Assembly (NCBI GenBank): GCA_009829735.1
Contig: CM020619.1
Location: 26,128,063 to 26,192,062 of the forward strand
Origin: Pyropia yezoensis
Taxonomy: Eukaryota > Rhodophyta > Bangiophyceae > Bangiales > Bangiaceae
Direction of reading: 5' to 3'
Length of the DNA: 64,000 nt
Below the pieces are notes generated by a model. The model had not been told where the DNA came from. It saw only the letters and a list, made by a program, of their open reading frames with translations, and made no database searches. The translations under genes were made by a program, and so were the position numbers. Positions 50,991 to 61,233 of the stretch are shown here, one piece after another. Position 1 is the stretch's first letter. Every line of letters starts with the position of its first letter.

Positions 50991-52355
50991 TCAGCCACCG
51001 GATGACGCGTCCGAGTCAGACGACACCTCCAGCACCAGCCTCCGCCTCGATAGCCGCACAAGGCCGCTGCTCGACGACGTCCCGCCGCTCGACCGCGAGG
51101 CCGCCGACGACACGGAGCTCGCAGACGAGCCAGACGAGCGGTCGCCCGATAGCGCCGGGCTCGACGAGCGGGAGGGGAGGCCCAACCGTGCGCGGCGGGC
51201 CGCCTCGGCCACCCTGCGGCCGCTGCCAAGGACCGCCTCGGCAAAATCGTCTTCGTCGCCCACCCCTTCCTCCTCCGCAGCCCGTGCCTTGTCGCCCGCC
51301 GCCGCGGTGAGTGCATCGTCCACAGACGAGGCACTCCCGTCGGCGCCGTCAGACGTGGCGACGCTCACCACATCCGACCCATCCTCATCGCCACGGCCTG
51401 CGTCCATGCCCCGACGTGCCAGCGACAACGACCGCCGTGGCAACGGCGGCGACGACGACCGCCGCGGTCGCTTGCGCTGGCGACCAGCCTGCCCTGCGCC
51501 CTGCTCCTCGTCCAGGCTCGCAGGCGCGTCCTCGGACACCGGCAGAAACTCCAACCGCTGCTGCCGCGGCCGCCGCCGGGGCCAGTTGGACGGGGCGGGC
51601 CCGCCGGCCGAAGACGCCCGCGTACGAGGCCGCCCCGGCGACGGCGCCGTCGCGACCAGCGCAGGCCCCGTGACGTGCCGCGTTGCGGGCGGCGCTGCCT
51701 CGGCAGCCGCCACAGGGCCGGCCGCCGCACGGCGCTTGCCAAGGCGGGTGCCCCCCACGGGCGCCGACGCCAACATCCGCCGCTGGCCCCGCGGGGGAGA
51801 CACCAGTGACAGCGTCGGGGAGATGGCAATGACCGGACTGCCCACCGCCTCCCCAGCGGGCGGAGCAACAGCTTCCATGACTGGGCCAGCAGAGGACAAG
51901 GTAGGATCCGCCACCCCGGCGGCTCCAGCAGGCGGCGGAGTGGCCGACGTGCACGGCAGCGCCGCCGACGCCTCTTGCGCGGGCGTGGCGGAAAAGCCGG
52001 CCGGTGAGGGCGGTCGCGTCCGCGGGGCCGACCGGAGGCGCCGGCGCGGCTGCCGCAACGGTGACGGGGTGGCTGTGGGCGCCGGGTCGGCGCCAAGGGT
52101 CAATGGTGCGGCGGATGTCGGCGGCGGCGGCCGGATGCCAGCTGGGCAGGCAAACGGTCGCGCCGTCAGCTCCAGCGTCGCGGGCAGGTAGGTAGCTGTT
52201 GGTCGACTGCCGACACCGGCGCCGGAACCACCACCGCCCGCAGCGTGGCCACCGGCGCCCTCATCAAAAGAACCAATGTGGTCACCAGCGAGCGCCTCTG
52301 ACTGGGTAGCCAGCCGCTGCGACAGCTGCGTCGCAGACGTACCGCCGTACCGCAT
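50991..52355 (-). CDS. Unrecognised Ser/Arg/Pro-rich nuclear-type protein
   Basis: 454 residues, one exon, from the ATG at 52355 (MRYGGTSATQLSQRLATQSEALAGD). The N-terminal 40 residues look folded. The rest is disordered Pro/Ala/Ser. A strong basic cluster (RQRKRPRRSSSPPLPRR) could be a nuclear localisation signal. It is followed by an acidic-helical part (EEEGVGDEDDFAEAVLGSGRRVAEAARRARLG). The C-terminus is Ser-rich with RRLVLEVSSDSDASSGG. Composition is natural and varied compared with the shadow ORF opposite (50980-52191), hence the strand choice. It is divergent from the rhodanese gene, with a 670-bp shared upstream region. No family recognised. Confidence 0.5.
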   Translation of the reverse strand: MRYGGTSATQLSQRLATQSEALAGDHIGSFDEGAGGHAAGGGGSGAGVGSRPTATYLPATLELTARPFACPAGIRPPPPTSAAPLTLGADPAPTATPSPLRQPRRRLRSAPRTRPPSPAGFSATPAQEASAALPCTSATPPPAGAAGVADPTLSSAGPVMEAVAPPAGEAVGSPVIAISPTLSLVSPPRGQRRMLASAPVGGTRLGKRRAAAGPVAAAEAAPPATRHVTGPALVATAPSPGRPRTRASSAGGPAPSNWPRRRPRQQRLEFLPVSEDAPASLDEEQGAGQAGRQRKRPRRSSSPPLPRRSLSLARRGMDAGRGDEDGSDVVSVATSDGADGSASSVDDALTAAAGDKARAAEEEGVGDEDDFAEAVLGSGRRVAEAARRARLGLPSRSSSPALSGDRSSGSSASSVSSAASRSSGGTSSSSGLVRLSRRRLVLEVSSDSDASSGG

Positions 52356-53025
52356 GGGGAGCACCACCGCTGTGCGCAGCACCCGTCTACAAGGTACACA
52401 GGGCGAACCTACGCCCGCCAGCGGGACGGGGAGGGGGGAGCGACAGCCGCCAGCGGGTCGTCACCACGCCCAGACACGAACAACGGAGCAATGGAGACAG
52501 GGGAAAGTGTCGAAGGGTAGCCTGCGAACAGCAGTGGACGGCGACCACCACCGCCAGCAATCCAGCGCGGAGGGCTGTGGAGCAAGCGTCGAAAACGCCG
52601 ACGCTGTACGCGGCCAGCAAGGGAGGGTTTCCGGGTCGCGGCCGCGCGCGGGACGCGAGATGGCGAAACGGGTGGCGCGCGCCCACGGACAGGTTTGCTG
52701 CGATATTCAGGCTGCAAACGGCGTCTGAGTCGCTGGATGCACTGCGTTTGCTGGCCTGCCGCGCGAAGGAGGCTGAACGCGGTGCGGCCGTGACAGCGCG
52801 GCAGAGAAACTGCTCATCTGGTATTTGCTTTCGAAGGCCAGCAGAGCACAGACTTCACTTAACTACCTGTTTTCACTATTTCGGTGAAAGAGACACAACC
52901 CGCTCGTGGCATCTCATGCCGACGCGCGACTGGTGCTCACCACCGGTGTTGACTCGTGCTGGTGTCTCTTCTCACCGCGGAGCGATTGCGTGGCTCTCCT
53001 GCCCTTCCCCTTCTGCGCTGGTGTC
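52356..53025. other. Divergent intergenic region
   Basis: Lies between the starts of the Ser/Arg-rich gene (-) and the rhodanese gene (+), so it should hold both promoters. No TATA box or other clear motif seen. Confidence 0.4.
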
Positions 53026-53799
53026 ATGCCCTCTCCACTGCCTTTCCTTTTCTCCTCCTGCTCTTCCCCTGCTCCCCCCAACCCCGGCACCCTATCAACC
53101 GTGAAGGCGGTCGTCGCCCGCGCCACCAGCCTCTACCCCGACGTCCCCCCGTTGGCCACGGTAGAACTGGCGCGCCTGTTGTCCCCCCCCTCCTCCCCCT
53201 CGGCGGCTAGCACGCGGCTCCGGCTCATACTGGTAGACGTCCGCTCTCCGGCGGAGCGGGCAGTCTCCACCCTCCCCACCGCCCTGTCGCCCGCTCAGTT
53301 CCACGCGCTGCCCGCGGCCGACCTCGCGGGCGCGACGGTCGTGCCGTTTTGCACGGTCGGCGTGCGGTCGGGCGCGTGGGGGCGGCGGCTGCTCCGGGCG
53401 GCCGCAGCCAACGGCAGGGACGGTGTTGGCAGTGGGGGTGGCGGTCGTGTTGCAGGCAGCTGTGGTAGTGGTGGCCACGGCGGGACTGGCTGCGGCAGCG
53501 TGCTGCCACCCGGCCTGGACGTCCGCAATGGGGAGGGAGTGTTGCTGTGGGTCCACAGGGGGGGGCAGCTGGTTGTGCCTGGGGAGCAATCTGTCGCCGC
53601 TGCCGCCGCTGCCGAGTTCTCCCCCGGCGTGCCCACCCGCCGGCTGCACGCGTTCACGTCCGCGTACGCGGCGCTACTGCCACCTGGAGTTGAGCCTGTG
53701 GTGTTTGGGTGGTGGGCGGGGTTCATCACTACCCTGTCCGCTGGGGCACAGGTGTTGTGGCAGCTGCTGCGAGGGGCGGCGGGAACTCGCCCGATATGA
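53026..53799 (+). CDS. Rhodanese-domain protein
   Basis: 257 residues from the first in-frame ATG (MPSPLPFLFSSCSS). The rhodanese fold is indicated by LRLILVDVRSPAERAVSTLPTAL and the active loop VPFCTVGVRSG, with Cys109 and the C-x4-R pattern. Such proteins move or sense sulfane sulfur, but no substrate can be named here. A Gly/Ser insert of 40 residues sits inside the domain. The C-terminus has a hydrophobic stretch (VVFGWWAGFITTLSAGAQVLWQLL), perhaps a membrane anchor. The last 15 codons and the stop come from a repeat that recurs, inverted, at 55597-55647, so the tail may be acquired. Confidence 0.75.
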   Translation: MPSPLPFLFSSCSSPAPPNPGTLSTVKAVVARATSLYPDVPPLATVELARLLSPPSSPSAASTRLRLILVDVRSPAERAVSTLPTALSPAQFHALPAADLAGATVVPFCTVGVRSGAWGRRLLRAAAANGRDGVGSGGGGRVAGSCGSGGHGGTGCGSVLPPGLDVRNGEGVLLWVHRGGQLVVPGEQSVAAAAAAEFSPGVPTRRLHAFTSAYAALLPPGVEPVVFGWWAGFITTLSAGAQVLWQLLRGAAGTRPI

Positions 53800-53807
53800 C
53801 GTCCACC
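53757..53807 (+). repeat. 51-bp dispersed repeat, copy 1
   Basis: Begins GTGGCAGCTGCTGCGAGG. It matches the reverse complement of 55597-55647 at 44 of 51 positions. It covers the end of the rhodanese ORF and its stop codon. Confidence 0.85.
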
Positions 53808-53837
53808 TATTCACTGCGAGAAGAGCCCCTATCGCGG

Positions 53838-53945
53838 TGTCTGAACCGGGCTGTCCCTGAACTGGGGTGTCCCTGAACTGGGGTGTCCCTGAACTGGGGT
53901 GTCCCTGATCTGGGGTGTCCCTGAACCGGGGTGTCCCTGAACCGG
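53838..53945. repeat. 16-bp tandem repeat, six to seven copies
   Basis: Unit GGGTGTCCCTGAACTG with drift to GATCTG and GAACCG. It lies 39 bases after the rhodanese stop codon. An array of this size between two genes could act as a transcript-end or spacer element (no evidence). Confidence 0.92.
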
Positions 53946-54288
53946 AGATACATAGGGAGTAGCGGCCGCGCATGCACATCGGTCCGATCAGCGCCCACCC
54001 ACCGCCACACTGTTACGATTCCTGTCACCGCTAGTCGTTGTTAATAGACACAGCGGGGGCGCACTTTGTCTGTGGCATATGGCCACCCACAGCACCTTGG
54101 ACCCCTCTATCTCTTGATGTCCAGACGCCGTGTGGGTGCTATTGTGATTTTTTTAAGTGGTGCCCTTTGAGTCCTTCATGGTCGTATATCTTTGCAGCAA
54201 TACTTACAGTCGTAACCCGTGAGGGCACGCCAACTTCGGATGGGCCTGAGCTTCCTTCTCTTGTAGCTCCACCACCCGCTCTCAAGTC

Positions 54289-55287
54289 ATGGCGCCCTCC
54301 CCTCTCAGTCCTCCTCCCATCCCCCCCGTCGCCCTCACCGTTGCCGGTGCCGACTCAGGGGGCGGCGCGGGCATCGCGGCGGACCTCAAGACTTTTGCCG
54401 CCCGCCGCGTGTATGGCACCGCCGCCATCACGGCCGTGACGGCCCAAAACACCCGCGGTGTACGCCGCATTGACCTGCTGCCGGCGGTTTCGGTGACGGC
54501 CCAGATGGCCGCTGTCTTTGATGACTTTCCGATCGTTGCTGTCAAGACGGGCATGCTCGGGAGCGCGGCGGGGGTGGTCGCGGTGGCTGCCGCGCTGCGG
54601 GCGGCCGGGGGCAAGGCGGGCAGGGGGGGGATGCCCTTGGTCGTTGACCCTGTGTTGGTGGCCACGAGTGGTGATGCGCTCGTGGGGGCAGAGGGCGGCC
54701 GGGAAAGTGGCCAGGCTGCACGACGCGACGACCGGCAGCGGCCGCCAGAGGCGGCAGCCGACCCCATGGAGGAGCTCCTCGCGGCCTACCGCAGGGAGCT
54801 GCTCCCCCTGGCGACGCTTGTCACGCCCAACATGCCCGAGGCTGCTGCCCTCGTCGGTTACCCAGTCACCGACACGGCGTCGGCGCGGGCGGCCGCGGCG
54901 GACCTGGTCATCGTCCACGGTGCGGGGGCGGCGCTAGTCAAGGGCGGCCACGCGGTTGGGCCTGACGGGGTGACCCCCCCGGCTGATGCCACAGACATCC
55001 TGTACGACGGGGTGACGTGGCATGCGTTTGCTGCCGCCCGGCTGGACACCAACGCCACCCACGGGACGGGGTGCACAACGGCCGCGGCGGTGGCGGCCGA
55101 GCTTGCCAAGGGCGTGCCTTTGCCGACGGCGGTGGCGGCCGCCAAGAAGTATGTTCACGAGGCGATGCGCCGGGCGCCACCCCTGGGTGGAGGACACGGA
55201 CCGCTGCATCATCTCTTTGAGCTCGATGTGCCGGAGGACAGGAGTGGTGTTGGAGGGGCGGGAGCGGTGGGAGCTCCGCCGTTCTAG
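54289..55287 (+). CDS. thiD: Hydroxymethylpyrimidine/phosphomethylpyrimidine kinase ThiD
   Basis: 332 residues, intronless, ATG at 54289. It phosphorylates HMP and HMP-phosphate to HMP-PP for thiamine synthesis. ThiD marks: [18 protein letters not shown] (substrate loop), [31 protein letters not shown], and the anion-hole [18 protein letters not shown] 45-residue insert ([16 protein letters not shown]...) follows the GDAL motif. The N-terminus is only about 14 residues longer than bacterial ThiD, so a plastid transit peptide is not obvious unless the true start lies upstream. It is a stand-alone kinase, not the ThiD-ThiE fusion of land plants. A 51-bp inverted repeat pair stands on both sides. 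Confidence 0.9.
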   Translation: MAPSPLSPPPIPPVALTVAGADSGGGAGIAADLKTFAARRVYGTAAITAVTAQNTRGVRRIDLLPAVSVTAQMAAVFDDFPIVAVKTGMLGSAAGVVAVAAALRAAGGKAGRGGMPLVVDPVLVATSGDALVGAEGGRESGQAARRDDRQRPPEAAADPMEELLAAYRRELLPLATLVTPNMPEAAALVGYPVTDTASARAAAADLVIVHGAGAALVKGGHAVGPDGVTPPADATDILYDGVTWHAFAAARLDTNATHGTGCTTAAAVAAELAKGVPLPTAVAAAKKYVHEAMRRAPPLGGGHGPLHHLFELDVPEDRSGVGGAGAVGAPPF

Positions 55288-56037
55288 TGTTACGACAGGT
55301 GTGGCCATCGGTGCTCAGTGCTGGCACAAAATCTTGTTGCAGCTCAGGAGCACTGCAAGACCTTGCTCATAGAGACGTTGTCAAAAAAAAAAAAACGCAA
55401 ACGTCATCTTGGCCGAGATCACGACCCGGCGCGCACAGAGTGGCGGATGGCCAACCCCACCGGCCGGTCCCGGCCACGGGGCAGGCGCGGGAGCGGGCCA
55501 GACTCTCCCCCATGCGGCACCCTAGTCGGCACCCACGCCGCCGCCACCGCCGGCCAGCATGGCCACACCTAATGCCAGTCGTCATGAAGAAAAAGACGTG
55601 AACGTCATCTTGGACGAGTTCCCGCCACGCCTCGCAGCAGCTGCCACGCCACCTCGCGCGCACGAGATGGCGGGGAGAGGGTAGGTGCGCGTCCACCGAG
55701 CGTGACCAGGGAAACGGTGATTGTGTTGGGCACAGAATGAGTTGAAAGGGTCGCGAACGGAGGTAGCGGATGGAAAGCTGTGTGACGTGGATCTGCGGGG
55801 GTATGCGAGGAACAAGGCTGGCCGCGCGGCCAACGGGAAAAAAAAGCAGGTCGAGGCGGTGTCCCCCAGAGGCCCAGGTAGACTGACATTAAAATATAGA
55901 GAAGGAATCCCACAAAGGGCAATAGTAGAACGAGTCGCACACGCTACGGCTGCGCAAGCAAGTTCGACAGCCGACGGGTGCAGACCAAAGGAGGGAAGAA
56001 AAATGGGAATCAACTACGTGTGCCGGTGGACACACGT
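55288..56037. other. Convergent intergenic region between ThiD and FNR genes
   Basis: No gene seen. Contains two direct copies of an AACGTCATCTTGG-CGAG motif (55403-55420 and 55601-55618), both preceded by A-rich runs; the second belongs to the 51-bp repeat. Confidence 0.5.
55597..55647 (-). repeat. 51-bp dispersed repeat, copy 2 (inverted)
   Basis: Reverse complement of 53757-53807 with 7 mismatches. Read on the minus strand it encodes the same WQLLRG.AGTRP-stop ending as the rhodanese gene. Confidence 0.85.
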
Positions 56038-57298
56038 CTAGTACACCTCCGCCTCATACCGCCCCTCCTTCTTCATGGCCTTCCGGTAGTCGTTCCAGTT
56101 AAGCCCATCCTTCTCAAACAGCTCACCGAACATCTCGTCAATGCCCGCCGTCATGCCCTTGAGACCGCAAAGGAAGATGTGCGCCTTGGCCGGGCCCGTC
56201 ACGAGCTCGTACAGCTCCTGAGCGTACTCCTTCATGCGCGTCTGCAGGTACATCTTGTTGCCCTCGGCATCAGTCTGCTCCCGGCTGATAGCCCAGTCGC
56301 AGCGCAGCTGGTCAGGGTGGTTGTGCATCATCTCCTCAAACTCGGTTTGGTAGAGCAGGGTGGACGACGTCGGCACACTGTTCACAGGCAAAGACAGATA
56401 CACACAGTGAGCATAACAAGAAAATGCGAAGGGTTGGACAAGTCAAAACACATGGTGAGTTTCGAACAAGAGGCGGACAACGGTACACGTCCCAACAGGA
56501 TTCGAGCGGACTTGCGCCCCTCGACCACACAAGCCGACCCACAGCACCGCGTGTGACCAGCCCATTCACAAAAGCAGAAACCAAAACATACCCAAGGAAA
56601 AGCCACATCTTGCCGGTGAACTTGTAGTCAGCGTGCTTCTCCGTGAAAGCACGGCGCATGTACGTGCGGAACGGCGCAATGCCCGTGCCCGTGGCAAGCA
56701 TGATGATGGTCGCGTTCGGGTCCTCGGGCATGAGCATGGCAGTCCCAACCGGCCCAGTGATGTGCACCTTGTCTCCGGGTGTGAGGTCGCACAGGTGGTT
56801 CGAGCACACGCCCTTCACCTCCTTCCCGTCCGCGTCCTCATACACCAGGCGCTTGACGGACAGAGACACCGTCTTGCCGTCGCCAAAGTCACCGTACCGG
56901 GTGGAGGCGATGGAGTAGAGGCGCACCTTGTGAGGCTTCCCCTTCGCGTCAACCCCCGGCGCAATGACGCCAATCGACTGGCCCTCCATGTAGGGCACAT
57001 TTCCATCATGGTTGAAGATCATGTGCATGGTCTCACCCGGCGCGTCCTTGCCCACAATCCGAGCATTGTACAGGACGGTCGCCTCGTAAGGCGCCTTAGG
57101 CCGGAAGAGGTTGAGCGGCACATCCGTCCGCTTGGTTGCCGCCATGCGCAGCGCAGCCGGGGCCGCCACCGCGGGCACTGCCGCGGCGGGCACCGCCTTG
57201 GCAGCCACAAATGTCGAGGCGCGCGCGCCGCACGTGGCCGCAGTGGGCCGCGCGACGCAAGCGCCGCCCAGGGCGGGAGTACCGACGAAGCCCACCAT
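56038..57298 (-). CDS. petH: Ferredoxin-NADP+ reductase, plastid precursor (one intron)
   Basis: Exon 1 57298-56592, intron 56591-56378 (GTATGT...CTGTGAACAG), exon 2 56377-56038; 348 residues. The splice restores the family motif [14 protein letters not shown]. It passes electrons from photosystem I-reduced ferredoxin to NADP+ in the stroma. The first 50 residues (Ala/Val/Thr/Arg, [15 protein letters not shown]) are a plastid transit peptide with Phe near the start, typical of red algal and glaucophyte targeting. FAD binding: RLYSIAST and [14 protein letters not shown] binding: [11 protein letters not shown] and FLCGLKGM. The C-terminal aromatic residue is Tyr (EAEVY). There is no CpcD-like phycobilisome linker, as expected for nuclear algal FNR. 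Confidence 0.97.
56378..56591 (-). other. Intron of petH
   Basis: 214 bp with GTATGT donor and AG acceptor. Phase 2 (GG|T). It is the only intron in the window whose position is fixed by a known protein motif. Confidence 0.95.
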
Positions 57299-58501
57299 GA
57301 TGAACGTGAAAAAGGGGTAGAGGGCAGTGTGAGGGGGGCGGGAAAGCAAGGAAGGTGAAGGCGTGTGCGATCCGACTGGGCCGGGAAGGGATCACACGGG
57401 CGGGAGGGGCGATGACTGGAAGCGCCGAAGGGTGTCGGGCGTGATGTGAACGTAGCCGCACAGATGGCCCCGCCAATGGTTTGAGACGTGGCGGTTACGG
57501 ACCTCCGGCTGCTGTCACGCATGCGAGATTGGCCTCGGGGGGTGAACCCTGACCGCGGAGGCGGTGACCACGAGCTCTGTCAGCCACGTGGAGAAATCTC
57601 CACATGTGAAATAATTTTATATTGGTTCATGGCATGTACTGCCTCCCGTGGTCATTTCTTACTTTCCAGAAAGCTAATCGACTGTAAGTATATTGTGGCT
57701 GTTTTGAAGATTCAATGGGAGCCCCCCCCCGGCGTCAAGGGGGGCTAACCGCGAAGCTCTGCGCAAGTCCAGGGAAAGAACGACTTTACATTCGAGCCCG
57801 ACTGCTCAGGCAGGTGCCGCGCCGCCACCTCTGCCGAAGCCAACGCCACACACCATCATCGCCGCCACCACTGTCGCTGCGGCCGCGGTCGACCCCGGTG
57901 GCGGCCGTGGGGACGTGGTTGCCGAGCGCGGCCACCCGCCCTCGGCCAGCCCCGCCTGCGCCTCGCAGAGCAGGGCCGAGTGGCCGCTGTCCGGGGTGGG
58001 GCGGCAGCTGGCCGCAGAGGGCGTTCCTGGCCATCGGAGGGGGGGGGGGGGGGCGACTGCCGACCGTACATACCTCGTTGCGCGGCGGGAAGCCCTGCCG
58101 CGCCTCCCTTTGTGTTTGTTGTCTCCCAAAGGAAGCGACCGCGACCTGAACGTCACTATCGGCGACCGTCTAATTGTTGTTCTGGCCGCTCGAGCGTCGC
58201 AACATCACGGTATCGCCTCGCAGGTCAGGTCCGATACGGGGGCGGGCGCCTGGCGGGCGGGAAGGGCGGCCGCCGTAACGGCACTGCAGGCGGCAGCCCG
58301 CCCACCGCCACCCCCACCACCACCACCGGATCCACAAGCGGCCGTCGAATCCCCGGCCGCAGCCTCCGTCCCCCCGGCCGCAGCCGCCGCCCTCCGGGCC
58401 GCACCCGCTCCCTCCGCCCAGCGGCGGCCCCACGCCTGGTCGCAGGCGCCGCCTGCCCAGGAAGCGAGCGGCCCCCCCCATGCTGCAGCCGCCCCCCCCT
58501 A
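57299..58501. other. Spacer upstream of petH, no recognised gene
   Basis: Includes the petH promoter region (no clear TATA), an AT-richer patch at 57600-57720 and a Pro/Ala-coding low-complexity stretch at 58240-58500 ending in CTGCAGCCGCCCCCCCC. That end resembles the minisatellite motif also found right of the next transposon. Confidence 0.45.
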
Positions 58502-61233
58502 AAGGTCTATTCCATATAACAAGTCACTTGAGATGACCCGACTTCTCGCCTCTTGCATGCCTCAGTACGTGCCGGGAGCGACCACTGTACGTTTTTTATC
58601 GAGTACGGTACTCATAGGCATGAGATAGCGCCGTTTTCTTGTATTTTCAGGGATGCTCTCATGCGCTCAAAAAGATGTCACTCTGTTTGTAGCCAGGACA
58701 GCGGTGGGACTCTTTCGTAAAATTCGGCAACTCCTCCGTTTTTCTCACTTTTGAGCTTCTTCTACGCAGTGCATTGTGCTTTAGTACTCTAGAGGTCCAG
58801 GATGAGCTTTTTCTCCCCTGTTCCACGCTATATTGCTTCCTCGCCGTGACAGAGAAGAACAGAGGTTGTTGTTCCTGACTGCCGATCGGAGGTAAAAATC
58901 GGATACGGGGGCTACCTTAGAAGTACAATGACATAAAAAACAAGTAACTTGGACTGAACTATGTCAGGCTGAAGCGCCGCCAGACATGCCTCTTCCCTTC
59001 ACCTCAACCCGTCACTGCTTGCACCGCCGTTGCACCTGGCACTCTCCCCTGTCACCTCCCTCCCCCCACACCCCGTGCGCGCTCAGGCTCGGCTTGCCAC
59101 TATGTCGCCCTCGCGCCAGATTGCTTCTGGTGGTGGCCCCTCGCGTCTGCGTCGCGCTTTCTACCGACTGACGAAGGAGCCGGCTGTCCTGGTGGACAAC
59201 GTGCGTCGATTTTTTGAGGGGGAGCGCGCGGCCGGCCGGACGCACTCCTTGAGTAATCCAGTGGCGCGCACCGCGCGAGCCACTGGTGTCAGAGAGCGGT
59301 CCGTTTTGCGCGTGCGCGACGATGACTTTTTTGAGACATTGGCCGACACAGGGGATCGCGAGAACCGCGTACGCGGGTCGCGAACTTCCCCCGCCGAGAG
59401 TGCGCGCGTGCGTGACGCGGTGTACCAGCGGTACGAAATCGCTCGCTCCCTACTGTGCATTCTACTTTGGAGTACCTCACGACCGCTGCTACGGTGCATG
59501 CGGCTACGGGAATCGGCTCCCCTCCTACGGTTACTTGGACCCGCACGACGCTGTTCCGTGATATGCGAGATTCTGGTTTTCACTTTGCGCGTGGTCTCAA
59601 CCATTACGACGTCGCACGCGAGATTTCAGCAATCAAGGCGCAGCGGGAGAACTACATTGACACGGTGCGCGAGTACCATCGCGCCGGTCCCACAGTGTAC
59701 TACACCCATGAGACTTGGGTGAATAAGAACATGTCGGTCTACCGCAGTTGGAACGACGGGACGCTGAAATCAAGACTTAACGTGCCGTCGGGAAAGGGTG
59801 GCCGGATTATTATCGCTCACGTTGGGTCCCGGGACACGGTACTGGTGGACGGGGCTGGCCTCGTCTTCATTGGCAAGTCCAACACCGAGGACTACCACGA
59901 TGAAATGAACTCCCAGCGATGGCTGGAGTGGCTGCAGGACGATGTCTTCCCCAATATTCAAGACCAAGTACTCGTCATTGACCGGGCCCCCTACTACCTT
60001 GGGCGTACGCCCGAGACCCGACCAGCGACAACCAAGATGCGGAAGGCCGAGCTTGCTGATTGGCTGGTGGCATATGACGCCGTGCCCGACGATTGGGCGG
60101 CCCAGTGGCGGACCAGGAAGACCAAGGCGGAGCTGATGGTGTAGGCGGCCAAGAATCGGCCGGCCCCAAGGTTTCTCGTTCAAGAGCTGGCGCAAGATAT
60201 CGAGGTGTCTATCCTGATTTCACCCGTTGCTCATCCAGAGCTGAACCCTATCGAAATGGTGTGGGGGACGGTGAAGATGGCGGCCAAGCGGGGTAATACT
60301 TCCTTCACACTAACGGCTCTCAAGGAGCTCGTCGCGGTGCAGTTTGAGAAGATAACTCCTGAGGAATGGCTGAAGAATAAGCTCCATGCCATTAAGATGG
60401 AGGATTCGTATCGGCGTCTTGGGGAGATTAGCGACCAAGCGGCAGCTGCTTTTGATGAAGAGCAGCTGGAGGTTGAGGGGGCGGATAGCGACGGAGGAGA
60501 ATCAGGCGCCGACGACGGAGTGGGTGAGGGGGAGGGGGAGGGTAAGGGAAGCGGGGAGTACGAGAGGGGCGAGAGCGAGGTGGAGGGAGAGAGTGCAGGG
60601 AGTGCGCTGGATGAGAGCGAGGCAGGGGAGGGGAGCGACTCGGGTAGCATGGAGATGTGACCTGGGTACTGAGTGTGCGCGTTTTTTATTTTTTTTTTAT
60701 GAGGAGCAGGCGACCGCCTTCAGCCGGAGGAGCTGTCGGTGGACGTAAAATTGGTCCCCGGAAGGTCTCCGTACGAGGCGGGGGGGCTGTTGTCTTGCGG
60801 CCGAGGCAACGGCGACACGCGCTGCAATCGCCTACGCCTTGGCCGCGACGACGGGATTATGATCGGCTGCGACTGTGTCCTCAGATGCGGCGGGATTACG
60901 AAGATGGCACAGCGCGCACTGTGTAAATCCTACTACGGTGAGGAATGGGTCAGCATGTAACTCCCGTTCGTGCACACACAAAACCCGCCATTTTGATTTC
61001 GATCGGCATTCGGGCAAGACGGGCATGTCCGGTCCGCCCCACATGGGCGGGAGGACCCTCCGTGCTGCTCAGGCGTGCACTCCGGCGCAAGAACACGGTT
61101 TCAGGTCCTTTCTCTTTTACCGCAGGCCCGGAGCGCGATGCTGATCAGGTCCACCTAGTTTGAGCCGTAGCTGACCAGAAGCGCATGAATGAAAACTCTT
61201 TTCTCAAGTGACTAGCTATATGGAATAGACCTT
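58502..61233 (+). mobile_element. Mariner-like DNA transposon, inactive
   Basis: 2732 bp with 32-bp inverted repeats (AAGGTCTATTCCATATA at both ends, then TCACTTGAGA; a few mismatches between). TA precedes the left end (58500-58501), but CT follows the right end, so the target duplication has decayed or is absent. The only gene is a broken transposase. AT-rich non-coding DNA at 58530-58980 and 60660-61200 flanks it. Its flanks (GCAGCCGCCCC, GGCAGCAGCCGC) are minisatellite-like. Confidence 0.8.
59102..60660 (+). pseudogene. Mariner-superfamily transposase (DDE_3 type), broken
   Basis: The N-terminal helix-turn-helix part has LSNPVARTARATGVRERSVLRV, from the ATG at 59102. A one-base shift near 59440 separates it from the catalytic part (LPTVHSTLEYL onward). 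The first catalytic block reads YYTHETWVN, with His where the family has Asp. The second is VIDRAPYY (Asp kept). A TAG at 60142-60144 interrupts the frame before the third block, PELNPIEMVWGTVK (Glu kept). NTEDYHDEMN and GKGGRIIIAH are typical of this group of mariner relatives. The acidic Gly/Glu/Ser tail of 70 residues is unusual. With a shift, a stop and a lost catalytic residue the copy is dead. Confidence 0.85.

Noticed and set aside
50980..52191. 403-codon plus-strand ORF
   Set aside because: Opposite strand of a more natural Ser/Arg-rich protein; composition is typical of a shadow.
53757..55647. ThiD as cargo of a transposon bounded by the 51-bp repeats
   Set aside because: No target duplication, no transposase, and one copy lies inside another gene; kept only as a repeat finding.
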